NCBI GenBank assembly: GCA_036346395.1
Contig: CM070599.1
Coordinates: 8,237,232 to 8,301,231 of the forward strand
Direction of reading: 5' to 3'
Length of the DNA: 64,000 nt
Origin: Hsuehochloa calcarea
Lineage: Eukaryota > Streptophyta > Magnoliopsida > Poales > Poaceae
The translations under genes and the position numbers were made by a program. This document shows, in pieces, positions 1 through 11,995 of this stretch (position 1 is its first letter; every line of letters starts with the position of its first letter). Under the pieces are notes generated by a model. It made no database searches. It had not been told where the DNA came from and saw only the letters and a program-made list of their open reading frames with translations.

Positions 1-2927
1 TGGTAGTAAGAAAATTCACCATTTGGATTTATTTGAATATTAATTTTAAAAGCTTAATATGGACTTTAAAGATAAACCGATTTAATGTGCTTAATCCTAA
101 CATTAACAATTACCAAAATTATTTTATTTAGATTCTATATGCTTGGTTATATTTTATAGAATTTTCTAGAATTTTTCCAAGATCATTTGCTATTTTCCAT
201 TGCTTATTTGAATTTCTGCTATTTTCTAAAAAGGAAAAACTAAATTAAATCTCCAAACAGTCGTTGGGCCGAATCTCTCTGGCCCAATACTGTTCATCTG
301 GCCCATCTCTCCGTAGCCGTCCGATCCGGACTGGACGGCGATCTCGCCCGCACGCGCGCGCCTCGCCCTCCCCGTCTCACTGCCAGGTGGACCCCACCGC
401 CTTCGTCCTCGCCGCGTTCTCCTCGGCGCTGCGGCCTACAAGAACCGCCATGGGCGGTCAACGTGAGCTGCACGCGGCGCCTCCAACCTCCCGTTCCCTC
501 CGCAGTGCGCGCACGACTCGCGCCCCGCCGCCACGAACCCCACCCTTCTTTCCTTCTTCTCTGCGGTATGCGCACGGCCGCAACCGCCGCCCACGACCTC
601 CACGCCGCCACGCCGCCGGACCTCCCGGGCCCTATAAGGACAGCCCGGCGCCCCGCGTCACCCATCCCAAAGCCGCCACCCACTCCCTCTCTCTGCCTGT
701 GCTCGCGAATCGGAGATCCAACGCCGCCGACACCGAGGGCTTGAGCTTCGATTGCGCCGCCTCCGTCGCTCTGCGTCGTCGTAGCCGCCACCGTTGGATT
801 CGCCAGTAACGCCGCTGGCCGGTGCTCACCTCACCTTCGCGGAGAGAGCCTCTAACGCTGCCGCCGTCAAGCCCGTACCACCTCCTCCGCCAAAGCCTCG
901 CCACGGCCGCTTCGCTCGTCCCGAGCACCGGTGAGCACACCTCGAGACCCCGTGTTCCTCTACCTCCTCACCACTCATCGCCGTTAACTCGCCGCTGTTC
1001 ACGGGACCCTCGGGTCGATCTTGCCGCCCTCGCCGCCGTCCATGTCACTGCCACCTCGGCGCCAGGCGCACATGTCATCCTCGTGGCGCCACGTCAGCGC
1101 CGCGCACAGTGAAGTCGCCACCTCACCCCATCCTCGTTCATGGCTCGGTGGACTTGGTACATCAGGAGTCGGGTCACCGACATGTGGGTCCCACATGTCG
1201 CTTAATTCTTTAATTCTTTTAATTCCCGGAAAATCCTTCACGACGTCATGCTTGCGCAATAATCCGATTTTTCTATTGAGAAATAATTCGAATTCCAAAA
1301 TCCTATTTTTAGGTTTTTCTTTTGATTCAAACTTTGAAACCTCATAACTTTTGCATCCTAACTCCAAATCCATCCATTCAAATTTCTAAATTTGTATAAA
1401 ATCAAGATCTATTTATTGGAGATTTTTAATTATTTTTATCAGAGTTATTGCTTCTGTTATTTATTTATTCTTGTTATTGCTTCGTTCTGAGTAGACTTGA
1501 CGATACTACGGGAGGTTTGAGGAAGAAGGTGCTTTCAAGACCAAGACCAGCACTTTAACCTATTCCAAGGCAAGCTATACCCTTGACCATTTTGCTTCCC
1601 AGTTTTATAAAAGTATTTTAAATTCAAATTTATGCATCTTAATTCAAGTATTTATTTAAAAGCTTTTGGGTGCAGTAGTTAATCCCAAATTGTTATGCCA
1701 TCCTTGTTAATTGCTATGTCCTGATTCCTTGTCACCTTAGTTGGTATTTAGTTGGTAAATATTGTAGCACCAACGTGGGTTGGTTAGTTGCGTATTAGAT
1801 TGCTTAGCCATGCCACGAATCACTTGTCATGAATACTGCTGTTATAAATTGACTAAGTGAATATGAAACTGTGTGAACAAACTGTGTGTACTATGTGTCT
1901 TTGTGGCATATGTTGCACTTAAATCAACCAGGGTGGTAAAAGGATTTGGACTGAGGCAAGGGGTGGATACTGTGTGAAAGGGTGGACTGTGTGGACTGTG
2001 TGAATAATATTAATCTGTGTGTCTATGTGGTTTGGTTAGCTGGAAGTCTTGCCTTGGTCAATTAAGGACCTCACCATGTGCGCCATCAATCGAGCTTCTG
2101 TGCGACCACATGCCTGTTTAAGATGGGCCTAGCATAGTAAGATAAGGTATCTGAATTGCTTTGTTATGCTTAGTGTTAGCTACACTAAGTATATCTTGTG
2201 GGTAAAGTGTACAAACCTCTGCAGAGTGTAACGTAATCTATTCGAATAGCCGTGTCCGCGGTCAAGGGCAATGCTCGGGGATTTCACACTAGGGGTAGAT
2301 GTTTTCATAAAACTGTGTGGGAAGGGAGCTATGTGATTAAATCATCTAGCTATGTGAATAACCTGTCAGGCTGCGTGTGTCCTTGTGAAATAACTTGTTA
2401 AGATTATTATTGTCTATTGGTTTTACCTGTTTTCAATCTATTAATTGTATTAAATTGCAAAGATTGCATTTATGCAAAAGAGCCACAAAATGCCTTCCCT
2501 TGTAAAAAGCCAGCATATATACATTTTGCATCTCTATGGCGTGGCTTGCGAGTACGGTGTGTACTCACGCTTGTTTTGACGAATCAAGCAGAGGAGGAGT
2601 CTTCCCCAGCATTCGAGGACGAGTACATCGAAGGTGTTTAATCGTGAGGTCTTGATCCCAGTCGGTTGCCTGTGGTGAATCGATGGGGTGCCACTACCTT
2701 TTTCGCTTCCGCTGTCGTTTATTTTCTCTGTTAGTCCTGCGTGGCTCAGTAATTGTAACTCGGCCTTAAGTTCAAAACCATTATTTATTCATCAAAGTTA
2801 TTCGTTTATGTTACTATCCGTTTGTATGGATCGATTTCCATCTTTGTTAACACTGTGTGCACTAGCGTGATCCTGGGCTAGTGCATTAAACACAGAGGGT
2901 CCTGAATCGTAATTTTGGGTCCCGACA
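1..2927 (+). mobile_element. Gypsy (chromovirus-type) LTR, left end cut by the window
   Basis: This is a long LTR that runs in from the left edge and ends in GGGTCCCGACA. It has the layout of the other long Gypsy LTRs here: an AT-rich start, a very GC-rich promoter/leader segment (about 260-1,190), a CAAGGCAAG block (about 1,567), a palindrome followed by a CCGTGTCC block (2,238-2,262), a GAGTAC/GTACTC hairpin (2,550-2,566), then the end. No primer site follows. Minus-strand Copia gag resumes immediately, so this is either the downstream LTR of an element or a solo LTR, inserted in that gag. The likely 5-bp target duplication on this side is TTTAG (2,928-2,932), but its partner is outside the window. 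Long reading frames in the GC-rich part have no recognisable domain and lie on both strands, so they are not called as genes. Confidence 0.85.
632..639 (+). promoter_or_regulatory. Putative TATA box of the left Gypsy LTR
   Basis: CTATAAGG lies inside the GC-rich block, in the position where the other LTRs here carry TATA motifs. This is inference from position and motif only. Confidence 0.4.
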
Positions 2928-3777
2928 TTTAGTCCCACCATTCTTTTTCTGATCAGCTAGGTATTTCTTGCAGTTCCTCTTCTAGTAGCCCATCTCCTTG
3001 CAGTAAAAGCATTCATTCTCTTGAGTCGGGCCGGACTTGGTCTTGGGTTTAGGCTTGATAGCTCGGATCCTATCCGAAGCCTTGCCCTTACCTTTGACCC
3101 AAGTCTTAGCCTTCTTCTTGAAGTTAGTACTCTTTTGCACAATCATCACATGACTGTTGCTTTTCTTAATGCTGTTCTCTACAGTCTTAAGCATCATATG
3201 TAGTTTGGTGATAATATTGTCTAAGCCATTCATATGGAAAGTCATAATGAACTGCCCATAGCTTGAAGGAAGTGAAGCAAGAATCAAATCTGTAGCCAAC
3301 TCTTGAGTAAGTGGAAAATAAAGTTTTTCCAAGCTCTGTGTGTAACCAACCATCTTGATCACGTGAGGGCTCACCGGACTACTGGCAGCTAGCTTACACC
3401 CAAACAATTTCTTTGAGATCTCATATCTCCCAGTCCTTGCTTGTGTCTCAAACATGCCTTTGAGTGCCACGATCATATCGTAGGCCTCAATATTTTCAAA
3501 CTTCTTCTGAAGGTCTGAGTTCATCGCAGCAAGCATGAGACAGCTTACATCAAGGGATTCATCACATGCCTTTTTATAGGCTATTTTAAGAGCAGCAACA
3601 ACATTATCAGCAGTCACATCAGGAATTGGTTCCTCTAGAACATGTTCCTTTTTTATCTTGCCTAAGAACAATTCCCAGGTTGCGGGACCAATCCGCAAAA
3701 TTTGTTCCATTCAGTTTTTCTTTATCAAGTACCGAACGTAAAGCAAAACTGGATGTAGGTACAACAGATGGTGCCAT
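2928..3777 (-). pseudogene. gag: BARE/RIRE1-type Copia gag, 3' part cut off by the Gypsy LTR
   Basis: Read leftwards from an ATG at 3,777-3,775, the product opens MAPSVV... and carries KLNGTNFADW, the usual N-terminal signature of BARE/RIRE1-lineage Gag. Gag packages the element RNA into virus-like particles in the cytoplasm. The frame shifts at about 3,650-3,665 (in AAAAAAGGA). The downstream frame then stays open for about 220 codons through a Lys-rich stretch to the CCHC zinc knuckle (CFYCKEMGY, about 2,980-3,010), where a stop replaces the expected Trp and Tyr replaces the knuckle His. A further 50 bases of recognisable gag follow before the Gypsy LTR boundary at 2,927. The rest of gag and all of pol lie outside the window to the left. 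At least one frameshift and one stop make it non-functional. Confidence 0.88.
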
Positions 3778-4677
3778 GATCTACAACAGAAATATGCAAA
3801 ACTAAGACATATATTCAAGAAAAGTAACTTCTATTAAACAATTTAATGAAGATACTCCCACTGAATACCATATCCCTCTTATGATATTTAGTGATTCAAG
3901 ACCCACAATCAGTTAATCTAATAGTGAGCTTTGGCATCACTGCTAGAAGATTAGTGAATATGGTAAGCAACCCCTTGCTAGTCATATCTCTATATGACCC
4001 TTGTTGTTGGGCAGCATCTCTATGCTCCGGCATCCAACCCTATACCCCAAGGTCCATAACCGTTATGATGACCTTGTCAAGTAAAACCAATGCTTGCGTG
4101 TAAGTGTCCGACACAAACCCATCTAGTCAAGGAATATTAATGGCACTCTGCTTTAGCAAGACCTACCATCAAAATACAAGACTATGGATGGTGCAGCTAA
4201 TTGGGAGGGCATCAATTTAACTTAATATTATCTGAGAAAAATTTACTTCTACCATGTTAAAAGCATATCAAGCAATTAAATAACATGCATAGAAATAAAT
4301 GAACATGGATATAAGGGCATTCACAGACAATCAAATTGTATTGTGATATAGTATGACCCTTCCTAATGGTGATCTCCATCGCCAAGCATCCCGTTCACCA
4401 TGTCTCCAAGTTGCCAAAACCTCCAAGTACTCCCACTAAGCCATTACTCCTAACAGCACTAGGGATAAAATTACAAGGAGTAAATTAGCACCACAAGTCG
4501 ACACGCATGCCGTTATACAAATATAGACAGCCTTGGGCTGCAATAAACATGACACGCAGGTCATGAACATTACACACATGTATGCATCTCATACATCATG
4601 GGTCATACTATTCACATCAACCTGCAAAAACAAGTTAGGCATAGAATAGCAATGAATCGGGCAACAAGAACACATAC
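3778..4677 (-). mobile_element. Untranslated leader of the BARE/RIRE1-like Copia element (gag-proximal part)
   Basis: This is AT-rich sequence with no credible coding potential, lying between the gag ATG and the left target duplication (CATAC, 4,673-4,677) of the inserted Sirevirus. It continues at 16,395 on the other side of that insertion, where the primer-binding site and LTR of the same minus-strand element are found. BARE-lineage elements are known for long leaders. Here the combined leader (3,778-4,677 plus 16,395-16,958) is about 1.5 kb. Confidence 0.75.
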
Positions 4678-4787
4678 TGTGGATTTCATGGGGATATGCT
4701 CCAGATCTTAGGATGATGTGACAATTGGCAATGGCGTTTACAGTTTGTCGTTTCACGATTTTCGACAAAGTGTCGCTTATCGATGGG

Positions 4788-5093
4788 CGGTCCGACCGGT
4801 CCTTGCACGCATGTCCGACGGTCCCAAATCGGTCGGACCGGCCATGTAGGGCGGTCGGACCGCGGTGACCAAAGTGGTCAAAATGAGTGGGGCAAAAATA
4901 GGTGTTGTAGGCAAGTGAGGGGATCCCAATGCACTTGGTCTCATAATTTTTGGAGTCTCCAGTAAAAAGTTCTATTGGATTTAAGTTTCCAGAAGGTTTC
5001 GGTTTTTGAGGGTATGAAATTCGGCTAAGTCCCAAGGGGCGGTCCGACCGGCCATGGGGCGGTCCGACCGGCTCACCTGGAGCGGTCAGACCG
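4788..5093 (+). repeat. Palindrome clusters 1 and 2 of the Sirevirus 1 5' LTR
   Basis: Copies of CGGTCCGACCG or CGGTCGGACCG (and the variant CGGTCAGACCG) start at 4,788, 4,830, 4,852, 5,040, 5,060 and 5,083. A third cluster follows at about 6,124-6,196. Clustered palindromes are, to my knowledge, a reported feature of Sirevirus LTRs; their role is unproven. Confidence 0.85.
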
Positions 5094-5202
5094 GTTTCTA
5101 CTTGAACGTCGGCCAACTTCGTGGCGATGTTGATTGGTTAGGTCAAAGTCATTGGTATCGTGGCATATGATTTGCATGATGCATGTTTTGACTAACATGG
5201 GT

Positions 5203-5220
5203 CAAGTTGTGAAGAACTTG
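5203..5220 (+). repeat. Conserved short inverted repeat in the Sirevirus LTR
   Basis: CAAGTTGTGAAGAACTTG pairs CAAGTT with AACTTG around a 6-nt loop. The same 18 bases occur at 14,443-14,460 in the other LTR of this element and at 54,707-54,724 and 63,777-63,794 in the LTRs of Sirevirus 2, whose flanking sequence has diverged widely. Confidence 0.8.
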
Positions 5221-5527
5221 TTCCCGAATTCGTGCTTTCTTGTCTGTGGTTGTGCAGGTAGCTTGGTGGTCAACGGCGAGGAGAATCGGGACTAGACTTG
5301 AAGAGTTGAGGTCCAGAACGATCGACGATGCCGGGTGGGGTCAACGACTCAAGCGTGACACAAGATGGACAAGGGTGACCTATTGGCAAATCCATGATGC
5401 ATGGTGAAGCGGTTTAGGTCAAAAGGTTAAAGACGGCGCTTTGCGAAGCGTGCGTGAGTGACCCGTTTGTTAGTGGGCCTTAACGGGAGCCCAATTAAGT
5501 CAAACCCTAAGAGTTTTAGGCCTCCAC

Positions 5528-5535
5528 TATAAATA
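5528..5535 (+). promoter_or_regulatory. TATA box of the Sirevirus 1 5' LTR
   Basis: TATAAATA in the context CCACTATAAATAGG. It is about 900 bp before the LTR end and is duplicated at 14,768-14,775 in the 3' LTR. It is the likely start signal for the genomic RNA. Confidence 0.7.
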
Positions 5536-6432
5536 GGAGGAGATGGTGGCTGCACCTTTCTCTCTCTCGCCTTTTTATGTTTCAAAACCCTAATTGTCTT
5601 TAGGGGAGTTGAGGTGGAGGCTAGGGCTCTTGATGGTTTGTGGTGAATTTCGTGATCTTTGATTATCCACTGATCCATGATGGTGTGGATGTAATCCAGC
5701 AACAATCACGAAATCAATCTATGCAAGGTTTGCTTGAGATAAGTCTCTTTTCGTTCTTGCTTTCAATTTCGTGTTTTTAGGGCTTTCTTTGATCCGCGAG
5801 TTTGTGATTGATTCTTTCACGTGAATTAGCTTGCTGTGATATGTGTGAATCTATCTAGCATCATCTTGATCATCAATCCCCCACGAACAAGCTTTAGGAT
5901 CAAGTTTTCGTTCTTGCGGTTTTAGACCTTCGTTAATCAATTGGCAATTGCTCAAGATCGTTCCAAGAATTATCATAATATTCGATTGGAATATGTCCTC
6001 AATAGCATATAGAAGGTGTGTGCAAAGTTTCATAAAGATTAGAGTTGAGAATCAAAAGTTTCACCTAATTGCAACTTCGTCATCGGGCTGATTTTACTGT
6101 TGCAGATCGGTTCTGGAGTCGGCCGGTCAGACCGATTTTGGAGCGGTCCGACCGCCAGCACAATGCCGGTCAGACCGCCCGGCAATCGGTCCAACCGATT
6201 GGGTCCAGCTGATCGACCGCCCGTCTTTGTGAGTCTTTGCAATCTTAGTTGATTTTTGTAGCATCGCTTAGGGTTTAATTGGATTCAATACTAGTCTTCC
6301 ATTGTCTTGGTATATTGATTTTCATAGCTTTCTAATAGCTACTGGAGTGAAATTGTATTGAGTTCATAATTTGTGAAAAAGTGAGCGTGCTCCTATTCAC
6401 CCCCCCTCTAGTCGCCTTTACGGTCCAACAAG

Positions 6433-6444
6433 TGGTATCAGAGC
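6433..6444 (+). promoter_or_regulatory. Primer-binding site of Sirevirus 1
   Basis: TGGTATCAGAGC, two bases after the 5' LTR end, is complementary to the 3' end of initiator Met-tRNA, the usual plant Copia primer. Confidence 0.95.
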
Positions 6445-6489
6445 CCGATTAGTTCAATCTTGATCTTAACCGGTCACTGAACTTTGGCG

Positions 6490-8457
6490 ATGGATAAGTT
6501 TTCTACTAAACCGCATATCTTCGATGGGCACGACTATGCCTATTGGAAGAATCGCATGCGCGTCTTTCTTGAGAGCGAGGGACAAGCTATTTGGGATGTT
6601 GTTAGAGCCCACGATTATTCCCGAAATTGCTACACACGCTTCGTAATTCTTTTGGCTAACAACAATAAGGCTAAGAATCTTTTATATGGTGCACTTGGTA
6701 GACAAGAATATGATCGAATTTGTAATCTTTCAATCAAGCATGAAATTTGGAACACTCTCGAAACATATCATGAGGGTTCGTCCCAAATCAAAAAGGTGTG
6801 CCAAACTGCTTACAAGCGTGAATACAATAAATTCGAGATGCGTCTGAGAGAGCATCGATGACATTTTCATCGCTTTAATAAAGTAATTAATCAAATGAAA
6901 GTCGTTGATATTGAATATTCTCAATCTGAAAATGCCACCCATCTCTTGGCTGCAATCAACACCAAGGAGTGGGAGATGAAGGCTACTGCTATAGAGGAAA
7001 ATGTTGATCTTTCAAGTCTTACTTTAGAATTGCTTTATAGTAAACTCAAGACTCATGAAATTAAAAGAGTTGATCATCCCAAGAAAGATAATTTAGCTTT
7101 GGTAGCATATCCTCTCAAAAGGCTTTTGATGACTCTTTTGAATCTTCTTCGGATTTTCATTTGCTTGTTTATCTGCTATTCATGAAGAGGAGCTTGAAAG
7201 TATTCTGAAATGAGTTAGCTCTTCTAGCAAAAAAATTCACACGGGCCTACAATAATGTGAGAAACAAAAGAGAGGTGGTCCGGTGACATGCTATGAATGT
7301 GGTGAGCTCAATCATATCCGCAAATTGCGCCAAGTCGAAAGGTAAGAGCAATCATAAGGAAGGAAAGCCGACTTGGAAGAAGCCTCCTTTCAACAAATCA
7401 AGGTATGAGGCTAATAAGCTTGTGAAGGTCGCTCACCGGGTCCTTGCCGCTTTGAGGATCAATCCTTGAGCGATGTGGATACCGGGAGTGAGGAGGACAA
7501 GGAGGAGGAGATCCTCAAGGCAAAAGAAAGGGAAGGCCAAAGACTTCACTGGCATGTGCTTCATGGCTGACACGGACGACATTGATGATAATGAGGTATC
7601 TTTTTCTTATGATGAGCTTTCTGCTAAATATGATTCTATAGTTGAACAATTGCTTAGTCAAGATGAAGCGCTAGAATTTGTTATGACAAAAAATAAGAAA
7701 TTAGAGTCAAAGATTAGCAAACTGAAAGTAGAGCTTAAAACTGCTAAGACTCTTGAACCTGATGAATGTTTATCTTGTCATGCTATGCATTCAGAGATTA
7801 CCAAGTTACAATCTGCTCATAACATTTCTGTACAACAACTTGAGAATGCTAGATCTGAACTAAATGAAATTAAAAGTGCTCCTTGTGAAAAATGTTTAGA
7901 ATCTAGTAAATTGATTGCTTTTGATGTATTTGATTCTAGCCCTTGCACTTCATGTTTAGAAAAAGAACGTGAAATCAAAGATATCTTAGAAGCTGCTAGA
8001 GTCAAATATGCTAAGCTTAAGGACAATATTGAAAATACTACTTGTGCTTCTTGTTCCACTCTTAAGCTTGAAATTGCTTTGTATAAGGAAAATCTATGAA
8101 TAAAACTTGTAATGCTTGTGTTAACTTGAGAAAGAAAATGCTTACCTTCATGATACATTAGAGAAATTTTCTAAAGGTAAGAAACAATTAAACATGATTC
8201 TTGACAAGTCTAAAACTCCTTATAAGAAGCAAGGTTTAGGATTCAATTCTTTTCAAGACAATTCAAACCCAAAAGTCATTCAAGTCTTGGAAAAGGTTTA
8301 ATTGAATTCAAAACCCAACTCGCAAAAACATCTTTTAAATCTGCAGGCTTTGCCCAACCTTGTATTAATTCAAATGGTGCTTCTTCTAGTGGTACCAAGT
8401 ACCATTGCACTTATTGCAAAAAGGTGGACATTTGATTGAATTACATGAGGGTTGAAA
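6490..8457 (+). pseudogene. gag: Sirevirus 1 gag with coiled-coil C-terminal extension, frameshifted
   Basis: The ATG at 6,490 opens MDKFSTKPHIFDG and is followed by YWKNRM, the N-terminal signature of Copia Gag (UBN2-type). The Gag region then passes through several frames: 6,490-6,861, 6,895-7,185, a CCHC zinc knuckle at about 7,289-7,330 (CYECGELNHIRK, with the last Cys out of frame), and a long open segment at 7,473-8,099. That last segment is predicted coiled-coil, rich in Lys, Glu and Leu. It is punctuated about every 30-40 residues by CxxC pairs (CLSC, CEKC, CTSC, CASC; a fifth, CNAC, follows out of frame after the stop at 8,097). An extended Gag C-terminus of this kind is typical of Sireviruses. 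The breaks are single-base shifts and stops, so no complete Gag can be made from this copy. Confidence 0.88.
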
Positions 8458-8894
8458 AATGATAGGAAACATTTTGATAGAATTTCATTCATGCAACCTA
8501 GAGCTTCTATGAGACATGGTAACATTGAAAAGAATAAACACGGATTAGGATTTTTCTCTCATGCAAATCATTATGTTCCTAAATATCCTAATTTTAATGT
8601 TTATCGATCAAGCGATCGATCATTGGTGGTCACCGGTCCGACCGCTTTGGTCGCCGGTCGACCTCGACCAAATTTCGACGGCCGACCGCCCATGGACAGC
8701 CTTCAAGTCTCATTTTAATTTAAACATTGCTCATAACCGAATGTTAGATGAAATCAAGGATAGTACTTCGGTTTGTATACTCCTTGCGGACGTGTGTCTC
8801 AAGATCTTTGGATTCCTAAATCATGTTTATCTAACCCGATGTTGAGACACATCGTTCTTTTGTTCCTTGATTTTCGGATTATCGCGGAAAGGGA

Positions 8895-11800
8895 AGAACA
8901 CGTGGTTCGTTGACTCGGATGTTCACGCCACATGACCGGGAACTCAAAATGGTTCACCTCTTTCACGCGAGCAACAGGTGATGACTTCATCACCTTTGGA
9001 GATGATACACAAGGGCGAATTGAAGGAACAGGATCAATTAGGGTGAACAACAAATTCATTCTAAAGGATGTCGCTCTTGTGGACAAGCTTAGGTATAATC
9101 TCCTTTCTGTTTCTCAGCTTCTTGATGATGGCTATGAGACGGTTTTTAAGAAAAATGTTTGTCGTGTGCTTGATTCTACTGGTGAGCTTGTGTTTGGAAT
9201 CTGTAGAGTTGGTAGAATTTTTGGAGCTGATTTTCGTAATCTCTTCTTGGATCTCTTAAATGTTTGCTTACATCTTCTTCTGATTTCTGGCTTTGGCATC
9301 GACGTTTGGGGCACATTGGTTTTGATTATCTGACGCGAGTTAGCAAGCTTGATCTTATGAGAGGTTTGCCCAAACTCAAAGCTGTCAAAGATGCAGTATG
9401 TGCGCCCTGTAGGCATGGCAAACAAGTTGCTGCCTCACACCCTTCTGTGACTATGGTTATGACTGACGGACCAGGACAGTTGCTTCATATGGATCTTGTT
9501 GGTCCCGCTAGAGTCCGATCGATTGGTGGAAAATGGTATATTCTAGTCATAGTCGATGATCTTTCAAGATATACTTGGTGTTCTTTCTTACTTCAAAAGA
9601 TGAAGCTTTTGGTTATTTTCATGACCTTGTTCTTCGTTTGGCTTACGAGCTTCTGGTGCTTTGAGAGCGATTCGCGATGATAATGGCACGGAGTTCAAAA
9701 ATGCTTCTTTTGCTTCTTTTTGTGCCGAGCGTGGTATTGAGCATCGCTTCTCCTCTCCACGTCCCTCAACAAAATGGCGTGGTGGAAAGGAAGAATAGGA
9801 CCTTGGTCGAAATGGCTAGGACGATGCTAGACGAGTATAACACACCGAGGAGATTTTGGGCGAAGCTATTGCTCTTGCTTGCCATATTGCCAATCGTGTC
9901 TTTTGAGACCTTCTTTAGGCAAGACTCCTTATGAGCTTCGTTTTGGTAGAAAACCCTCTGTTTCGCATTTTCGAGTTTTTGGATCAAAATATTTTATCCT
10001 TAAGACATGCAACTTAGATAAATTTGAATCAAGAACTTTTGATGGGGTATTTACAGGTTATCCCGCTCATTCGAGGGTTTTCGAGTTTTAATCTCGAGAC
10101 TAACATTATTCAGAGACTTGTAATGTCACTTTTGATGAGACTAGCCACAGCTAGATCAATTGCTCTGAGATGATTTACAGGTGATAGAGAGCATTTTTAT
10201 GGAGGAAGATGAGGACGATGCTAATATCATTCCCTCATCTGCTGCCGAGGCGCCCATATTGATACAAGAACACGCTCGTCTACTTCACCTTCGATTGAGG
10301 CTCTGCTACATCATCATCATCGCAGATACTGCGGAGGTCGAAGAAACGGCATCTCACCCGGGCGCTCCACTTCGCATTCAGAGACAAAGATCCTCCTAGC
10401 AGATAATAGGTAATCTACATGAGCGAGTCACTCGCTCGGGTATAATGATCCAAATCTCTACTCTCATTCGGCTTTTGTTGCTTCTTTTGAACCCCGCGAT
10501 ATATCACATGCTTTATCGATTCTAGTGGGTAAATGCCATGCATGAGGAGTTAGAGAATTTTGAAAGAAACAAAGTTTGGAACCTAGTAGAACCTCCTAGT
10601 GGTCATAATGTTATAGGAACCCGCTGGGTGTTTAAGAATAAACAAGGTGAGGATGGTTCGTGGTTAGAAATAAAGCCGATTGGTAGCTCGTGGTTTCACC
10701 AAGTTGAGGGGTTAGATTTTGATGAGACATTTGCTCTGTTGCTAGACTAGAAGCCATTCGCATTCTCGCTTGCATTTGCTGCATCAAAAGGTTTTAAATT
10801 ATATCGATGGATGTTAAAAGTGCCTTTTAAATGGTTTCATAGATGAGGAAGTGTATGTTAAGCAACCCCTGGTTTTGAGGATCCTAAATATCCAAATCGT
10901 GTTTTCAAGCTATCTAAAGCATTATATGGTCTTAAACAAGCCCCTAGAGCCAGGTATGATAGACTTAAGACCTTCTTGCTTAAAAATAATTTTGAGATGG
11001 GTAAAGTGGATAAAACTCTATTTATTCTTAGGCGTGACAATGACTTCTGCTTGCTCAAATTTACGTGGATGATATTATTTTTGGTGGTTCCTCTAATGCT
11101 CTTGTTTCCGACTTTTATGACACTATGTCCAGGAATTTGAGATGAGTATGATGGGAGAGCTTAATTACTTTTGGGACTTCAAATCAAGCAATGCAAGGAA
11201 GGAACTTTCATCCATCGACGAAGTACACTAAAGATCTACTCAAACGCTTCAACATGGGTGATTGCAAGCCAATTTCCACTCCCATGACAACCGATCGCTT
11301 TGGATCCGGATGAAGAAGGAGAAGTCGTGGATCAACGCGAGTACCGTAGCATGATCGGCTCCTTCAGATTTGACGGCCTCGAGACCGACATTCACTTCAC
11401 GGTATGCCTTTGTGCAAGATTTCAGCGCCTCCGAGAACTTCCCATCGCCAGCCGTTAAGCGCATATTCGTATTTACACTCTACCCTTTTATATGGCATTT
11501 GGTATTCTGCTCTTGACTTTGTCCATTAGAGGTTTTTCGATTCGATTTTGCGGTGTCGGTTAGATAGGAAGAGTACCTCGTGCACTGTCACTTCCTAGGC
11601 ACTTCTCTTGTATCTTGGTCTTCTAGGAAGCGGTCTTACATTGCACAATCCATCACTTTGGCGGAGTATGTAGTCTTTGCTAGTTGTCAGAGCTGATTTT
11701 GTGGATGACGTCCACTTTGAAAGATTATGGGTTAAACTTTGCTAGTGTTCCTCTTTTCTGTGATAACACTTCTGCTATTAATATTGCTAAAAACCTAGTG

Positions 11801-11995
11801 CAACATTCTAGGACTAAACACATAGACATTCGCTTTCACTTCCTTAAAGATCATGTTGAAAAAGGTGATATTGTGATGCACTTCAGAGAGTCCAAGCTCA
11901 ATTGGCGATATTCTTACCAAGCCTTTAGATCAAACCAGATTTTCCTCCTTAAGAAGCGAATTAGGCGTAATTTATCCTTATGGGTTGGTTTGAGG
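8895..11995 (+). pseudogene. pol: Sirevirus 1 pol (protease, integrase, reverse transcriptase, RNase H), multiply frameshifted
   Basis: Domains follow in Copia order. The aspartic protease has its WFVDS motif at about 8,903-8,917, with a one-base loss right in the active-site triplet. The integrase zinc finger (WHRRLGH...CAPC) lies at 9,285-9,420. The integrase core has its three acidic codons visible at 9,492 (DLVGP), 9,676 (DNGTEF) and 9,784 (VVERKNRT), in different frames. The reverse transcriptase runs from about 10,529 (HEELENFERNKVW) and keeps an intact YVDD at 11,062-11,073. RNase H ends with CDNTSAINIAKN and a GVI-type end near 11,985. At least six frame changes and several stops separate these pieces. 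The segment 10,100-10,530 is the variable linker between integrase and reverse transcriptase. The family role is processing, reverse transcription and integration of the element. Confidence 0.92.

Larger units (their letters stand above)
4678..6430 (+). repeat. 5' LTR of Sirevirus 1
   Basis: 1,753 bp, starting TGTGGATTTCATGG and ending CGGTCCAACA. It carries three clusters of the 11-bp palindrome CGGTCSGACCG, an inverted repeat at 5,203-5,220 and a TATA box at 5,528-5,535. Between about 5,100 and 6,050 it differs from the 3' LTR by only a handful of bases, which points to a recent insertion. Confidence 0.95.

Noticed and set aside
264..1112. Several long frames on both strands in the GC-rich block at the left edge
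   Set aside because: Pro/Arg/Ser-rich composition on both strands, no domain, inside an LTR promoter/leader segment: by-products of base composition.
4788..5093. CRISPR-like array because of repeated palindromes with spacers
   Set aside because: Plant nuclear DNA, repeats only 11 bp with degenerate variants and related spacers, inside LTRs.
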